From: Moesziomyces globuligerus
Lineage: Eukaryota; Basidiomycota; Ustilaginomycetes; Ustilaginales; Ustilaginaceae
NCBI GenBank assembly: GCA_030849465.1
Contig: JARVLF010000015.1
Location: 1,984,001-2,048,000 of the forward strand
Length of the DNA stretch: 64,000 bases
Direction of reading: 5' to 3'
Position 1 is the stretch's first letter; every line of letters starts with the position of its first letter. The translations under genes and the position numbers were made by a program. Shown in pieces: positions 1 through 8,550 of this stretch. Under the pieces are notes generated by a model, which searched no databases, had not been told where the DNA came from, and worked only from the letters and a program-made list of their open reading frames with translations.

Positions 1-1
1 C

Positions 2-676
2 GACGCCATCGCCAAGCTCGACGCGGCCAACTGGGTGCATCTTTTCCCAGAGGGCTACGTCAACGTCAGCACGAGCTCCAAGCTGCGGAGGTTCAAGTGG
101 GGCATCGCGAGGATGCTGCTCGAAGCGAAGCAGATGCCGACCGTCGTACCCATCTGGATCACCGGTTTCGATCAGATGATGCCCGAACCGCGCGCCAAGC
201 CAAAGTGGCTCCCGCGCTTCGGCCACGATGTCTCGATCACGTTTGGCGAACCGATCACCCAGCAGCTTGCACCCGTGGTCGAGGCGATTCGATCGACCAG
301 CGATATCGCCCCGCAAGACTTGCTGCCGGAACCGCTGCGCTTCGATCCAAAGTCCATCAAGCACGTCGAGGCGGAGGCGGCAAGTGTCGATCGCTCCGTG
401 CCGTCGCATGTGGAGACGGAGTGGAACACCGCCTCGCTCTTCCAGCGCCCAAATGGCAGCGCCGATGACTCGCGCCTCGCCCTCGCACGCTCTCAACTCG
501 CCGCTCTCCTCCGCCACCACCTCGGCCTCGTCGCGGTCGAGCAGCGCACCGCCGACGGACACGCCGATCCAAGCCAAGACGGTAGGCTCGTTCACACCGA
601 ATCGCTCAACTCTCAAAAGCACCACGCAAAGAACAACGTCCTCCACGACGGTCAGCGCAAGAAGGCCGGTGTGTAA
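2..676 (+). CDS. TAZ1: Tafazzin-type phospholipid-lysophospholipid transacylase, 3' part
   Basis: The frame is open from the left edge of the window, so the N-terminal part of the gene is missing. The visible 224 residues begin just before W-V-H-L-F-P-E-G, the second acyltransferase motif of the tafazzin branch of the PlsC family, where lysophosphatidate acyltransferases have FPEGTR. It is followed by a stretch that fits tafazzin (LRRFKWGIARMLLEA, then VVPIWITGFDQMMPE). Tafazzins remodel cardiolipin acyl chains on the inner mitochondrial membranes. The catalytic HX4D motif must lie upstream of the window. The C-terminal 100 residues are variable, as is usual for fungal members. The gene converges with the next one, with 74 bases between the stops. 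No intron is needed in the visible part. Confidence 0.9.
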   Translation, partial: DAIAKLDAANWVHLFPEGYVNVSTSSKLRRFKWGIARMLLEAKQMPTVVPIWITGFDQMMPEPRAKPKWLPRFGHDVSITFGEPITQQLAPVVEAIRSTSDIAPQDLLPEPLRFDPKSIKHVEAEAASVDRSVPSHVETEWNTASLFQRPNGSADDSRLALARSQLAALLRHHLGLVAVEQRTADGHADPSQDGRLVHTESLNSQKHHAKNNVLHDGQRKKAGV

Positions 677-750
677 TCGCAGAACCTGCTATCTCGCATG
701 GATCAATATACCCTTTAATATATTCAATCATAGATTCTACCACATGACGC

Positions 751-2127
751 TCAGAGTTTGAAGACGTCTTGCTGCTTGAGTCCGAGGTTGGCGAGGATGC
801 CGCCGAGGGGGCCCTGGCTCTGGCCGTTGGCTGACTTGGGACCGGCGAGCGCGTTGACCATGGCGTCGGGTCCGCAGACGAGCACCAAGGTGCGCGACGG
901 CGTCGGTGCGAGCGTGTTGCGCAGGTGGTCCTTGGTGATGCGCGATTCGAAGACTGGGATCGTTGTCGAGACATCTGTCGCGGTGAGATGGAGCTTCGCA
1001 TCCACCGACGAGCCAGACCCGAGGAAGGGAATCCATCCCCCTCCACGCTTGACCACTTGAGTCTGTAGCTGTCCCGGTGCGGATGTGGTCGGGGTGGAAG
1101 AGGAGAGGTGTTCGGCGAAGAGGCTGACGCTGACCTTGTCTGGGTTCTTGCTCGCGAGTGCATGGAGCTGGGGCACGAGCAGCGCGTTTTCGAGGTCGCA
1201 CATTGCATACATCACCTCGACACGCGGCACTTTGACTGCACGAGACGCCGACGTACCAGGATGGCCAAAGAGGTTGGTCAACAGCTGGTAAGCGGGCGTG
1301 ATGCCCGTACCGCCGACGAGCATCACGATCCGGTCTGGCACGCCCGGAGCAGAGTCCCTCTCGAACGACCACGTATCCACGGGCCCTCGCACCTCGAGCT
1401 GCGGCACGCTCGCATTCGGTATCGCCCTGTGCAGAAACCTGCCCAACTCTCCATCCGGATACCGCTTCACCAGCAGATCCAGCACATCCCTCTCCGCACG
1501 ACTCGCCGCGTCCAGCGCCTTGGATGATGAGCCCGGCAGCGTATCGTACAGCGGTGTGTACGCCCGCTCGATGACCAAGCTCGGCTCCTTGATGTATACG
1601 CTGCGGATCCGCAGCCTCTGCAGCAGCGCCTCGTCGTCCCCACTCCTGCTCGCCGCGGCTACCGACGCCGGCAGCGCGATCTTGAGCAGCTTGTGGTTCG
1701 ATGCCGTCTTGGCGTCCGGATAGAAGCTCGACGCCGCCAGCGCCAAGGGGTGGTGCGTGCGCGGCTCCAATCTACCAGGGATGGAGTTGGATTGGCCTGC
1801 AGAGCCGGAAGAGGTACCCGTCAACCCGGCGTAGATATCAAGGACGCGCGGAGTCGCCGTTATGATGAGAACCGAGGCGAGCACGATGTTCGTGATGCTG
1901 AGGCCGGTGGCCTTCTTGTTCGAGGAGGACGATGAGGGTGATGACGACTTGGGCTTCGAAGCCCCTGGCTGGGTATGCGGCTGCCCGGGGGACGACGATA
2001 GCTGGCGGACGTGGACGGAGCGATGGAGCCGGGGAGCCAAGTTGTGTGGAGCATGCAAGCAGGATCGAGCTGCTGGCAGACCGCGACTTGGCAGTCGAGC
2101 TGCTGTAGCGAGCAGATCCTGTATCAT
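751..2127 (-). CDS. Mitochondrial cytochrome-b5-reductase-like flavoprotein (Cyc2-type)
   Basis: 458 residues. The first 60 are rich in Arg, Ser and Ala without acidic residues, as in a mitochondrial presequence. One hydrophobic segment follows (ITNIVLASVLIITA, about residues 78-92). The rest fits the ferredoxin-NADP reductase fold: the FAD motif R-A-Y-T-P-L near residue 187, K-R-Y-P-D-G-E-L-G-R-F for the second FAD contact, V-G-G-T-G-I-T-P-A near 265 for NAD(P)H, and C-G-P-D-A-M near 415. A presequence, one membrane anchor and this module match Cyc2, the inner-membrane flavoprotein needed for cytochrome c haem attachment in yeast. A plain cytochrome b5 reductase is the alternative. Insertions between the FAD and NAD lobes are longer than in NADH-cytochrome b5 reductases. 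Starts with ATG; divergent from the hydrolase gene at 2492. Confidence 0.78.
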   Translation of the reverse strand: MIQDLLATAARLPSRGLPAARSCLHAPHNLAPRLHRSVHVRQLSSSPGQPHTQPGASKPKSSSPSSSSSNKKATGLSITNIVLASVLIITATPRVLDIYAGLTGTSSGSAGQSNSIPGRLEPRTHHPLALAASSFYPDAKTASNHKLLKIALPASVAAASRSGDDEALLQRLRIRSVYIKEPSLVIERAYTPLYDTLPGSSSKALDAASRAERDVLDLLVKRYPDGELGRFLHRAIPNASVPQLEVRGPVDTWSFERDSAPGVPDRIVMLVGGTGITPAYQLLTNLFGHPGTSASRAVKVPRVEVMYAMCDLENALLVPQLHALASKNPDKVSVSLFAEHLSSSTPTTSAPGQLQTQVVKRGGGWIPFLGSGSSVDAKLHLTATDVSTTIPVFESRITKDHLRNTLAPTPSRTLVLVCGPDAMVNALAGPKSANGQSQGPLGGILANLGLKQQDVFKL

Positions 2128-2491
2128 CGTGGGCGGAAATAGAGCTGTTCAGATCGGGTCGTGGAAGAATATGAGGGCGGCGAGATGTTGCGAGATGATG
2201 GAAGCCTTGTCAGAATGGTGTGGAGGCTTCATGGAGGCTTCATATGTCTATCAAGCAGGCTGGTTGCCTTACCTGACACGGCCAAAACTTCAAGGTTGTT
2301 AGGTCGTGGAAAGCGGGTCTAGACGCCTCCCCACGTGGGGAAACTGCGCGGCTGCAGGCGCCGAGAGTTTGCCAGTCAAGCTTGCCTGTGAACGCCGACG
2401 ACGCTATCCTCAAGCGGCAGCAGCGATCGCTCCCAATAAAGCACCACCACCATCAGCCCGCCACCAGGTCGCATCACAGCTGAGCTTGGAG
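2128..2491. promoter_or_regulatory. Divergent promoter region
   Basis: 364 bases between two genes transcribed away from each other. The notable content is a perfect 14-base palindrome centred on CACGTG at 2328-2341. The in-frame open region from 2306 starts with GTG, so it is treated as untranslated leader of the plus-strand gene. Confidence 0.6.
2328..2341. promoter_or_regulatory. 14-base palindromic E-box
   Basis: The sequence TCCCCACGTGGGGA is its own reverse complement. The core CACGTG is the site of bHLH and bHLH-ZIP factors such as Cbf1 and of some bZIP factors. It lies between two divergent genes, 201 bases from the minus-strand ATG and 151 from the plus-strand ATG. Binding is inferred, not shown. 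Confidence 0.5.
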
Positions 2492-4012
2492 ATGCGTCAC
2501 CGCTCGCTGGCGGTCGTGCTGCTGCTCAGCTCGCTCACCTTCTCGCTGGCGCTCTACCTGCGCTTCCGCACCTACGACTTTGTCTCGGTAGGCCTCTGCC
2601 GTGTCGCTCCCTACTCGTCCTCTTGCACCTCGACAACCATGCCGCCGACGTCCGCAGCTGAGCTCGACACGCAGCGCATCCACACCGGCTTCCACAGCGG
2701 CTCGCGCGGGCGCGTCTCGCTCCGCATCGGCTCGCTCAACATCCGCTACTCGCGCAACCCAGCGTTCGACTCGACGCAGTCGGTGTTCGCTTCGTTCGAT
2801 CAGCTCCTCAGCGCTGCGCGCAAGGGCGCCGGTCCGTCGCTAGCAGATCAGAAATTGCTGTCTTCTGGATCACCGTACCTCATGCGGCAGCATCATGGTG
2901 AACGCAGCTGGCTGCTGCGCGGGCCCAAGGTCGCCGACGTGGCGCTCTTCAACGACTGGGACCTCTTTGCGTTCCAGGAGGTGCTGGATGGGCAGTACGG
3001 CAACCTAGTTCGTTGGTTGGGAGAGGAGTACGAGCATGCAGGAGTGGGACGCGATGATGGCGACCGTGCAGGCGAGGCGGTGCCGGTGTTTTGGAGGCGC
3101 GATACTTTCGAACGCGTCGGTGGCGACCAGGGCGGCGTGGGCAAGGATGGCGTGGAGCACTTCTGGCTCTCGCCGACTCCGGGCGTGGTGGGCAGTGTCG
3201 GGTGGGATGCAGCGCTGACGCGCATGTGTACGCATGTCAGTCTGCGGCTGCGCGCGACGGGCGAGATCGTGCACGTCTTTTCAACGCACTACGATCACCA
3301 GGGCGTGGTGGCCCGAGCCAAGTCGTCGGAGCTCATCGTAGAGCGCGCACGACGTGCTTCCGCCTCGACGCGGGCATTCTACCAGACGCAGTCGCCCTTC
3401 TTGGCCCTCGACGAGCCGCTCGTCGTGCTGATCGGCGACCTCAACAGCCCGCGCAACGAGGGCAGCTGGTCGACGCTCGTCTCGTCCCACTATGGGATCC
3501 CGGCCAACTCGTCCGGCGCCTCGTTCCTCGACACGGCCCTCTCCGTACCCACCCGCTTCACCTCCCCGCTCTTGACGGATAACGAGGATCCACACAGGTC
3601 CGTGTTGGCTTCGGGCCGTAAGTTGCCTCCGTCACCGGGCGATTCAGGTCGCGCGGGCTTGCTCTCGGAACCCGTCGGTCCACTCAGGACTTTCACCGAC
3701 TTCACCCCGTCGCCGAGGAACGCCATCGACGACCGCATCGACTTCATCATGCTGCTCGACAACGCCGCCGTGCTCGACGAGACTGGCCCGCATACGCGTC
3801 TCGACCATGCTCCCTCTCCCCCGCCCCCGCACGCGGCTCGTCGCCAAGTGGCCCACCCCGACCAGCCCGCCCAAGCGCAGGACTCGCGATGGACCATCCG
3901 CACGTTCGGAACCCTGCCAAACTGGAGCGAGGGCGATGCCGGGTTCCTCATCTCCGACCATCGCCCCATCACCGCCCGCATCCAAAGATCCTTCCCCGCA
4001 CGACCAGCCTAA
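2492..4012 (+). CDS. Membrane-anchored endonuclease/exonuclease/phosphatase (EEP) family hydrolase
   Basis: 506 residues from the first good ATG; the longer frame upstream starts at a GTG. The first 30 residues (MRHRSLAVVLLLSSLTFSLA...) form a signal peptide or signal anchor, so the enzyme faces the secretory lumen or outside. The EEP (DNase I-like) catalytic set is present in order: G-S-L-N-I-R near residue 79 (metal-side Asn), F-Q-E-V near 160 (metal-binding Glu), S-T-H-Y-D-H near 265, G-D-L-N-S near 314 (Asp and Asn), I-D-F-I-M near 420, and S-D-H-R-P-I near 488 (Asp-His pair). The family includes nucleases, sphingomyelinases and inositol phosphatases; the substrate cannot be read from sequence. 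A Pro-rich insertion lies between the last two motifs. Confidence 0.82.
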   Translation: MRHRSLAVVLLLSSLTFSLALYLRFRTYDFVSVGLCRVAPYSSSCTSTTMPPTSAAELDTQRIHTGFHSGSRGRVSLRIGSLNIRYSRNPAFDSTQSVFASFDQLLSAARKGAGPSLADQKLLSSGSPYLMRQHHGERSWLLRGPKVADVALFNDWDLFAFQEVLDGQYGNLVRWLGEEYEHAGVGRDDGDRAGEAVPVFWRRDTFERVGGDQGGVGKDGVEHFWLSPTPGVVGSVGWDAALTRMCTHVSLRLRATGEIVHVFSTHYDHQGVVARAKSSELIVERARRASASTRAFYQTQSPFLALDEPLVVLIGDLNSPRNEGSWSTLVSSHYGIPANSSGASFLDTALSVPTRFTSPLLTDNEDPHRSVLASGRKLPPSPGDSGRAGLLSEPVGPLRTFTDFTPSPRNAIDDRIDFIMLLDNAAVLDETGPHTRLDHAPSPPPPHAARRQVAHPDQPAQAQDSRWTIRTFGTLPNWSEGDAGFLISDHRPITARIQRSFPARPA

Positions 4013-4487
4013 CCCCGCATCTGCATGCAGTTTTGAACAACACACATCACGCACCAGGGAGAGTAAACGGAATAGTATGGCTAGAGTACAATGAGGAAAA
4101 AGGGAAACCAGAACCGGGTCACAAGAAAATGAGGCGTGGCCAACGACGAAGACCATGAGAACGAGATCGAAGGGGGAAGAAAAAGGGCTGCTAGGATCAC
4201 CACGGCTCAGCAAGGGGAAGGAATCAGGAGTGTCGATGGGGAGCAACGCGGATTGCCGCTGAATGCGGTCCCCTTGTGCACTCCTGTGCTGCGAGCGAGA
4301 CGTGAGATGAAAGGGAAAAGCGGCGCAGGCGCGTCGGGACGAGCGTGAACTCCCACATCCTCGCTGTGCCATACTGATCTGTGGCAGGATGGGGGAGGTG
4401 CCGTCCTGCAATGTTGCCGTGCTACTATCCCGTTTCGGATTCGCGATCGGGGGTTGCGCGATCGAGGGGTGGAGACCAACGAGCCGC
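4013..4487. other. Convergent intergenic region
   Basis: 475 bases between the stop of the EEP hydrolase and the stop of CBF5, holding both 3' untranslated regions. Purine-rich on the plus strand around 4060-4200. I see no gene or structured RNA in it. Confidence 0.6.
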
Positions 4488-5975
4488 TCACTTGTCCTTC
4501 TTCTCCTTCTTGTCCTTCTTCTTCTTCTCGGACTTGGGCGTCTCGCCCGCCGCCGCCGCCTCGGCCGCCTTGCGCTCCTTCTTCTCCTTCTTGCGCTTCT
4601 TCCTCTCCTCCTCCGTCTCACCGTCGACCGCACCGGGCGTCTCCTCGAGCTTCCTCTTCTTGCTCTCGTCCTCCTTCTTGACGGGTGTGGCCGGCGCCTC
4701 GGCTGCAGCGGCGGCAACCTGCTCGACGTCCGAGGCCGCAGCGCCAGCGGCCGGCGCGCCGGCGTCCGAGTAGTCGACGTAGTCCTTCTTCCACTTGTCG
4801 GGCGTCACGCCGTTGATGGCCTTGCCGTGCTTGTCGAGCTTGCCCGTCTTGATCATCGCCTTCTTCTCCTGCGCCTTGGGGCCGAGGCCCCAGCGGCGCG
4901 GGTAGGTGTCACGCTCCATGATGCAGCGCTTGACCTTGGCCACGACGCCGTGGTCGCACGTCGAGAGGTCGACGGTCGACATCTGGGCGACGGCGAGCGC
5001 GATGGCCTCGCCCTTGGTGGTCATGAGCACCACCTCCTCGTGCACCTCGATGTCCTTCTCGTAGCGAAGCAGACCGGGGATCATGAGCTTGGCGCCGTAG
5101 CAGACGGCGTTGACCGCCGAGTCCTTGACGACGATGCGCTTGTAGCCGGTGAGCAGCGACTCGAGAGGGCGGATGACGCGGCGGAGGTAGGTCTCGTCGC
5201 GCTGGTTGTCGTAGAGCCACTGGGCGTCGAGCACGTCGTGCATCGTCACGATCGAGTCGTTCTCCGAGAGTGCACCGGATCGCACACGACGGAGCTCCTG
5301 CATGTGGCCGCCGACGCCGAGCAGCAGACCGAGGTGGACGCAGAGAGTTCGGATGTAGGTGCCCGCCTCGCAGCTCACCCAGAAGACGGCGAGGTGACGG
5401 TCATTGTCGAACTCGATGAGCTTGGACTCGTAGATGGTTCGGACACGCAGCTGACGCTTGACGGCCGAGATCAGAGGGGGGCGCTGGAAGAGCGAGCCGG
5501 TCAGCGTCTCGATAGCGCGGGGGAGCTTCTTGGGGTCTTCGAGCTTGTCGTGCAGGCGGAGGACGGCAACGTACTCCTTACCGGCACCCTGCTGCGACTT
5601 GACGAGGCGCGTGGCACGGTCGATGCAGACGATGAGGCAGCCCGTGACCTTGGGGTCGAGGGTACCGCTGTGTCCGGTCTTCTCGACGCGGAGGATGCGG
5701 CGGAGCCACGAGACGACCTCGTGCGAAGACGGGTTGGAGGGCTTGTCGAGGTTGATGACACCGGACTTGATGTAGCTCTGCAGATCACGCTTGAGCGGCG
5801 AGCAGCCGTGGGGGATAGGCGTAAAGTGGGAGCTTCGGACGAGCAGCTGGTCGTAGTTCTTGAGCAGCAGAGGCCAGTCGGAGGTGTTGAGCTTCGGGCC
5901 GGAGTTTTCGGGCTTGATCATGAAGTCGCCCTTCTCCTGAACCTCGGCGACCGAGGTGCCGAGCGGGAGAGCCAT
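4488..5975 (-). CDS. CBF5: H/ACA snoRNP pseudouridine synthase (dyskerin/Cbf5)
   Basis: 495 residues, close to the yeast length. Order: dyskerin N-terminal extension (about 20-75: [17 protein letters not shown]...), TruB catalytic domain with G-H-S-G-T-L-D-P-K around residue 100 (the Asp is the catalytic residue), the R-T-L-C-V-H and [13 protein letters not shown] motifs, and a PUA RNA-binding domain from about 283 ([19 protein letters not shown]). The tail from about 395 ends in KKE/KKD repeats, the usual nucleolar-localisation tail. The enzyme converts uridine to pseudouridine in rRNA, guided by H/ACA snoRNAs, and is needed for rRNA processing. It is divergent from RPL22, so two ribosome-related genes share one promoter region. 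Confidence 0.97.
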   Translation of the reverse strand: MALPLGTSVAEVQEKGDFMIKPENSGPKLNTSDWPLLLKNYDQLLVRSSHFTPIPHGCSPLKRDLQSYIKSGVINLDKPSNPSSHEVVSWLRRILRVEKTGHSGTLDPKVTGCLIVCIDRATRLVKSQQGAGKEYVAVLRLHDKLEDPKKLPRAIETLTGSLFQRPPLISAVKRQLRVRTIYESKLIEFDNDRHLAVFWVSCEAGTYIRTLCVHLGLLLGVGGHMQELRRVRSGALSENDSIVTMHDVLDAQWLYDNQRDETYLRRVIRPLESLLTGYKRIVVKDSAVNAVCYGAKLMIPGLLRYEKDIEVHEEVVLMTTKGEAIALAVAQMSTVDLSTCDHGVVAKVKRCIMERDTYPRRWGLGPKAQEKKAMIKTGKLDKHGKAINGVTPDKWKKDYVDYSDAGAPAAGAAASDVEQVAAAAAEAPATPVKKEDESKKRKLEETPGAVDGETEEERKKRKKEKKERKAAEAAAAGETPKSEKKKKDKKEKKDK

Positions 5976-6160
5976 GTTGGACCAGACAGGAGGCGCGGAA
6001 GGAGCCTCTATTAGTGCGTGGTCGAGAGTTGTGGTCGGTGTGGCTCAAGATGGCCGTCTGCGTGATGGGTGTAGGTGCAGAACGCGGTAGAGATGGACAA
6101 GGATGACAAGATGGCCACCACAGCGAATGCTGCGACCAAGTTGCAGATGCCACGCCCGTC

Positions 6161-6188
6161 TGAGCTCTGAGCTCTGAGCTCTGAGCTC
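6161..6188. repeat. Four tandem copies of TGAGCTC
   Basis: A 7-base unit is repeated exactly four times. Each unit contains the SacI-type palindrome GAGCTC. It lies in the 5' region of CBF5, about 185 bases from its ATG. It is probably a slippage-generated minisatellite. Confidence 0.85.
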
Positions 6189-6459
6189 TCTTCCTGCCGA
6201 CTTTTTTCTTTTCTCTCTTTCTTTGCAACTGAACTGCGCGTTTGCGCTGTCGATGAGTGCTCGCGCTCCACCAGTCGTCAGCCGCTGTGGCGCCTGCGCA
6301 GTTTGAACCACAAATTTCTTCCGCCAGTCCAGCGCTTTTTTCGATAAAATCGGATCAAGGTCGAGAGCTGACAGTTGCTGACTACGCAGTGACCGATATT
6401 TGTTTGCTTGTTGTTCTAGTCTAACATGATTTGGAAGTGCATCGACGGCAGAGATCGGT

Positions 6460-6465
6460 CACGTG
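6460..6465. promoter_or_regulatory. CACGTG E-box upstream of RPL22
   Basis: CACGTG core preceded by GGT. In several fungi Cbf1-type factors act at ribosomal protein promoters through such a site. Here this is inference from the motif and its position. Confidence 0.35.
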
Positions 6466-6671
6466 TTTCGTCTATTTGAAACTGTAAAAAATTGCGCGGC
6501 AGCAGACAGCGAACAATTCAACTGTCTGCGCACTGGCGAGGAGCCTCTCAGCAAGCCTCGACTTTGCCTGGACGCGAGACCAAGGCAGCGTCCTCGCAGG
6601 GAACCCGCTCCTTCATCCCACACCATCTCTTCTCGCTTTGCTGATCTTCCAGTAGGCTTATCATCACCAAA

Positions 6672-7610
6672 ATGGCTGTTACCAAGAACACCAAGGCTTC
6701 GGCCAAGCAGGGCAAGACCACCCACAAGTTCTTCATCGACTTCTCGGGCCCCGCCAACGACGGCATCCTTGACGCCGCCGCTTTCGAGAAGTACCTCCAC
6801 GACCGCATCAAGGTCGACGGCAAGGCCGGCAACCTCGGTGACAGCGTCGAGATCACCCGTGAGGGTAAGTAAAATATGTATTGTTGGGGCTAGGGGAAGC
6901 GAGGCACAATGCGACAAGAGTTTCAGCTCTGGATGTAGAAAAGTTATGGTAGAAGGAAGGAGCGCCAGCGTCATCTGCCCATCTCGGCGCACGAGGACGC
7001 CGCATATTCTATGGATGTGTCACGTCATCGCGCCCGTCCATGATTGCAGTGGCCTTCCGGTGCACGTCCGGCAGCGCACAACGACGGTCAACGAGAATCG
7101 TCTCGGAGACCCGAAAGTGCTGACGACTCGTCCATCCGGAGAGCCGACGCGAGCGACCTCTTCCTTGATACGGCTTTCTTCGCCTTCTGCTCAGCTCTTC
7201 TTGTCCGCTCTTGAGAAGCTTCTCCACGGCCCCAACTTTCCGTTCCCACCTCCCGCCTCTGCAGCTTCTTTCAGAAGGTCGCATCGCGCACTCGAGTCGG
7301 AGATAGCTGACTGAAGCTCTCTCGTCCTCGATCTCGACCTCTGCGTTTGGTTTTCCCTTTCCGATCTCGCCAACGTCTGCGCCACTTGCCGTTACGTGTG
7401 TGATCCGCATCTTGTTGCTCTGCAGGCGAGGGCAAGATCTGGGTCAACACCAACGTTGCCTTCTCGAAGCGCTACCTCAAGTACCTGACCAAGAAGCACC
7501 TGCGCAAGCAGCAGCTGCGTGACTGGCTCCGCGTCGTCGCCACCTCCAAGCAGGGCTACGAGATCAAGTTCTTCAACGTCTCGTACGACCAGGAGGAGGC
7601 TGAGAACTAA
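6672..7610 (+). CDS. RPL22: 60S ribosomal protein eL22 (two exons)
   Basis: Exons 6672-6864 and 7426-7610 join to 125 residues. The first exon ends REG and the second continues [36 protein letters not shown], the conserved eL22 core. It ends with an acidic EEAEN tail typical of the family. Donor GTAAGT and acceptor TGCAG are canonical, and the codon is split after its first base. The 561-base intron is several times longer than any other intron found in the window. In Saccharomyces cerevisiae, Rpl22 represses splicing of its own pre-mRNA through an intron structure, so a long intron here may be regulatory. I found no clear C/D-box or H/ACA snoRNA in it. Confidence 0.96.
6865..7425 (+). other. 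Long intron of RPL22
   Basis: 561 bases from GTAAGT to TGCAG. It is pyrimidine-rich in its last third. Reading frames inside it are not conserved-looking. No convincing RTGATGA/CTGA box pair was seen, so no intronic snoRNA is called. Confidence 0.85.
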
Positions 7611-8550
7611 GCGTCTCAACCCGCCCATCGCTTGGAAGGACGGTCGCCCTTGCTCGCGAGAGCGATGGCGTGATCCGAAGATCCCGATCGACCGTGCCTC
7701 TTCTCTGTCACTGTCTGATGTAGTCGCTCGCTAGGAGCTGTCGGGACTTGGAATCACTACCCCAAAAGCCGGGAAAACGGAGGCTCGACCTCCTGACCTG
7801 GCACCCTCCATCTTTACAGTCTGTCTGTGTGTGTATATACGGTTCGCCTGTGCTTGCGCAGTCTGCGACTTGTCAGATCTGTCGATCCCAAGCGGCTGCC
7901 GATGGGCGCTACGGAGAGAAGTAAGCGGTATCCACTCTTTGAGTCAAAAGGAGTACATACGTTGCGCAGGAACGGTGCCTTTCTGCCGGGCTCACGTAAA
8001 GCGCCGCTATACTGGCTTGTGGTGAAGCGGCCGATCCGGACCCTGACGGTCTGCAGCCATGCATGGCCGAGGCTGTCCTGAGCGTTGATTTTTGGCGCGC
8101 GCTCTCGAGCTCTGAAGAAACGCGGCGTTTAGGCGGGCTTCGCAAGCAAGCTCCGGCTGACAGAGCGGCCTCCGCCGATGCACGCTCCGACCTCCACCCG
8201 GCCAAGTGGGTGAGAGTGGGCCGCTGCCCTGTGCACACCCACACTTGCAGCTTCGGCCAGCCACTCGCCCCACCTCCGCCTCTTGCTACCTCCTTCCGAC
8301 GCCGGGACTTCCTATCTGCCTTCACCCCGGGCCTGCGTATACCTTTTGCATCGATCAAGCATCGCGGCCTTGCGGGATCCCGTCGGAGAGCTACCGCGCT
8401 GGAAGATTCGCCCAAGCAGGACTGGGTGTCAGTTCGAAACCAGCATTCGAGGACAAGCTCAGTGACCGAGCACATATCACTCAACCGCTTCCAGCCGCTT
8501 CCAGCCACTTCTCATCCGACCATTCCAGCGCCAACGGTGCGATACGAAGC
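7611..8550. other. Intergenic region between RPL22 and the WD40 gene
   Basis: 940 bases holding the RPL22 3' end and the promoter and leader of the DCAF11-like gene. A short TGTGTGTGTATATA run lies near 7825-7840. Open frames exist, including one in phase with the downstream gene from a GTG at 8206, but it has no ATG until 8551. Confidence 0.55.

Larger units (their letters stand above)
5976..6671. promoter_or_regulatory. Shared divergent promoter of CBF5 and RPL22
   Basis: 696 bases. It contains four tandem TGAGCTC units (6161-6188), a pyrimidine-rich stretch near 6190-6225, A/T-rich blocks near 6340 and 6485, and a CACGTG core at 6460-6465, about 210 bases before the RPL22 ATG. No ORF in it looks real; those that overlap the repeat are artefacts. 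Confidence 0.6.

Noticed and set aside
6865..7425. snoRNA inside the RPL22 intron
   Set aside because: No RTGATGA C box with a matching CTGA D box at terminal-stem distance, and no H/ACA hairpin-hinge pattern recognised by eye.
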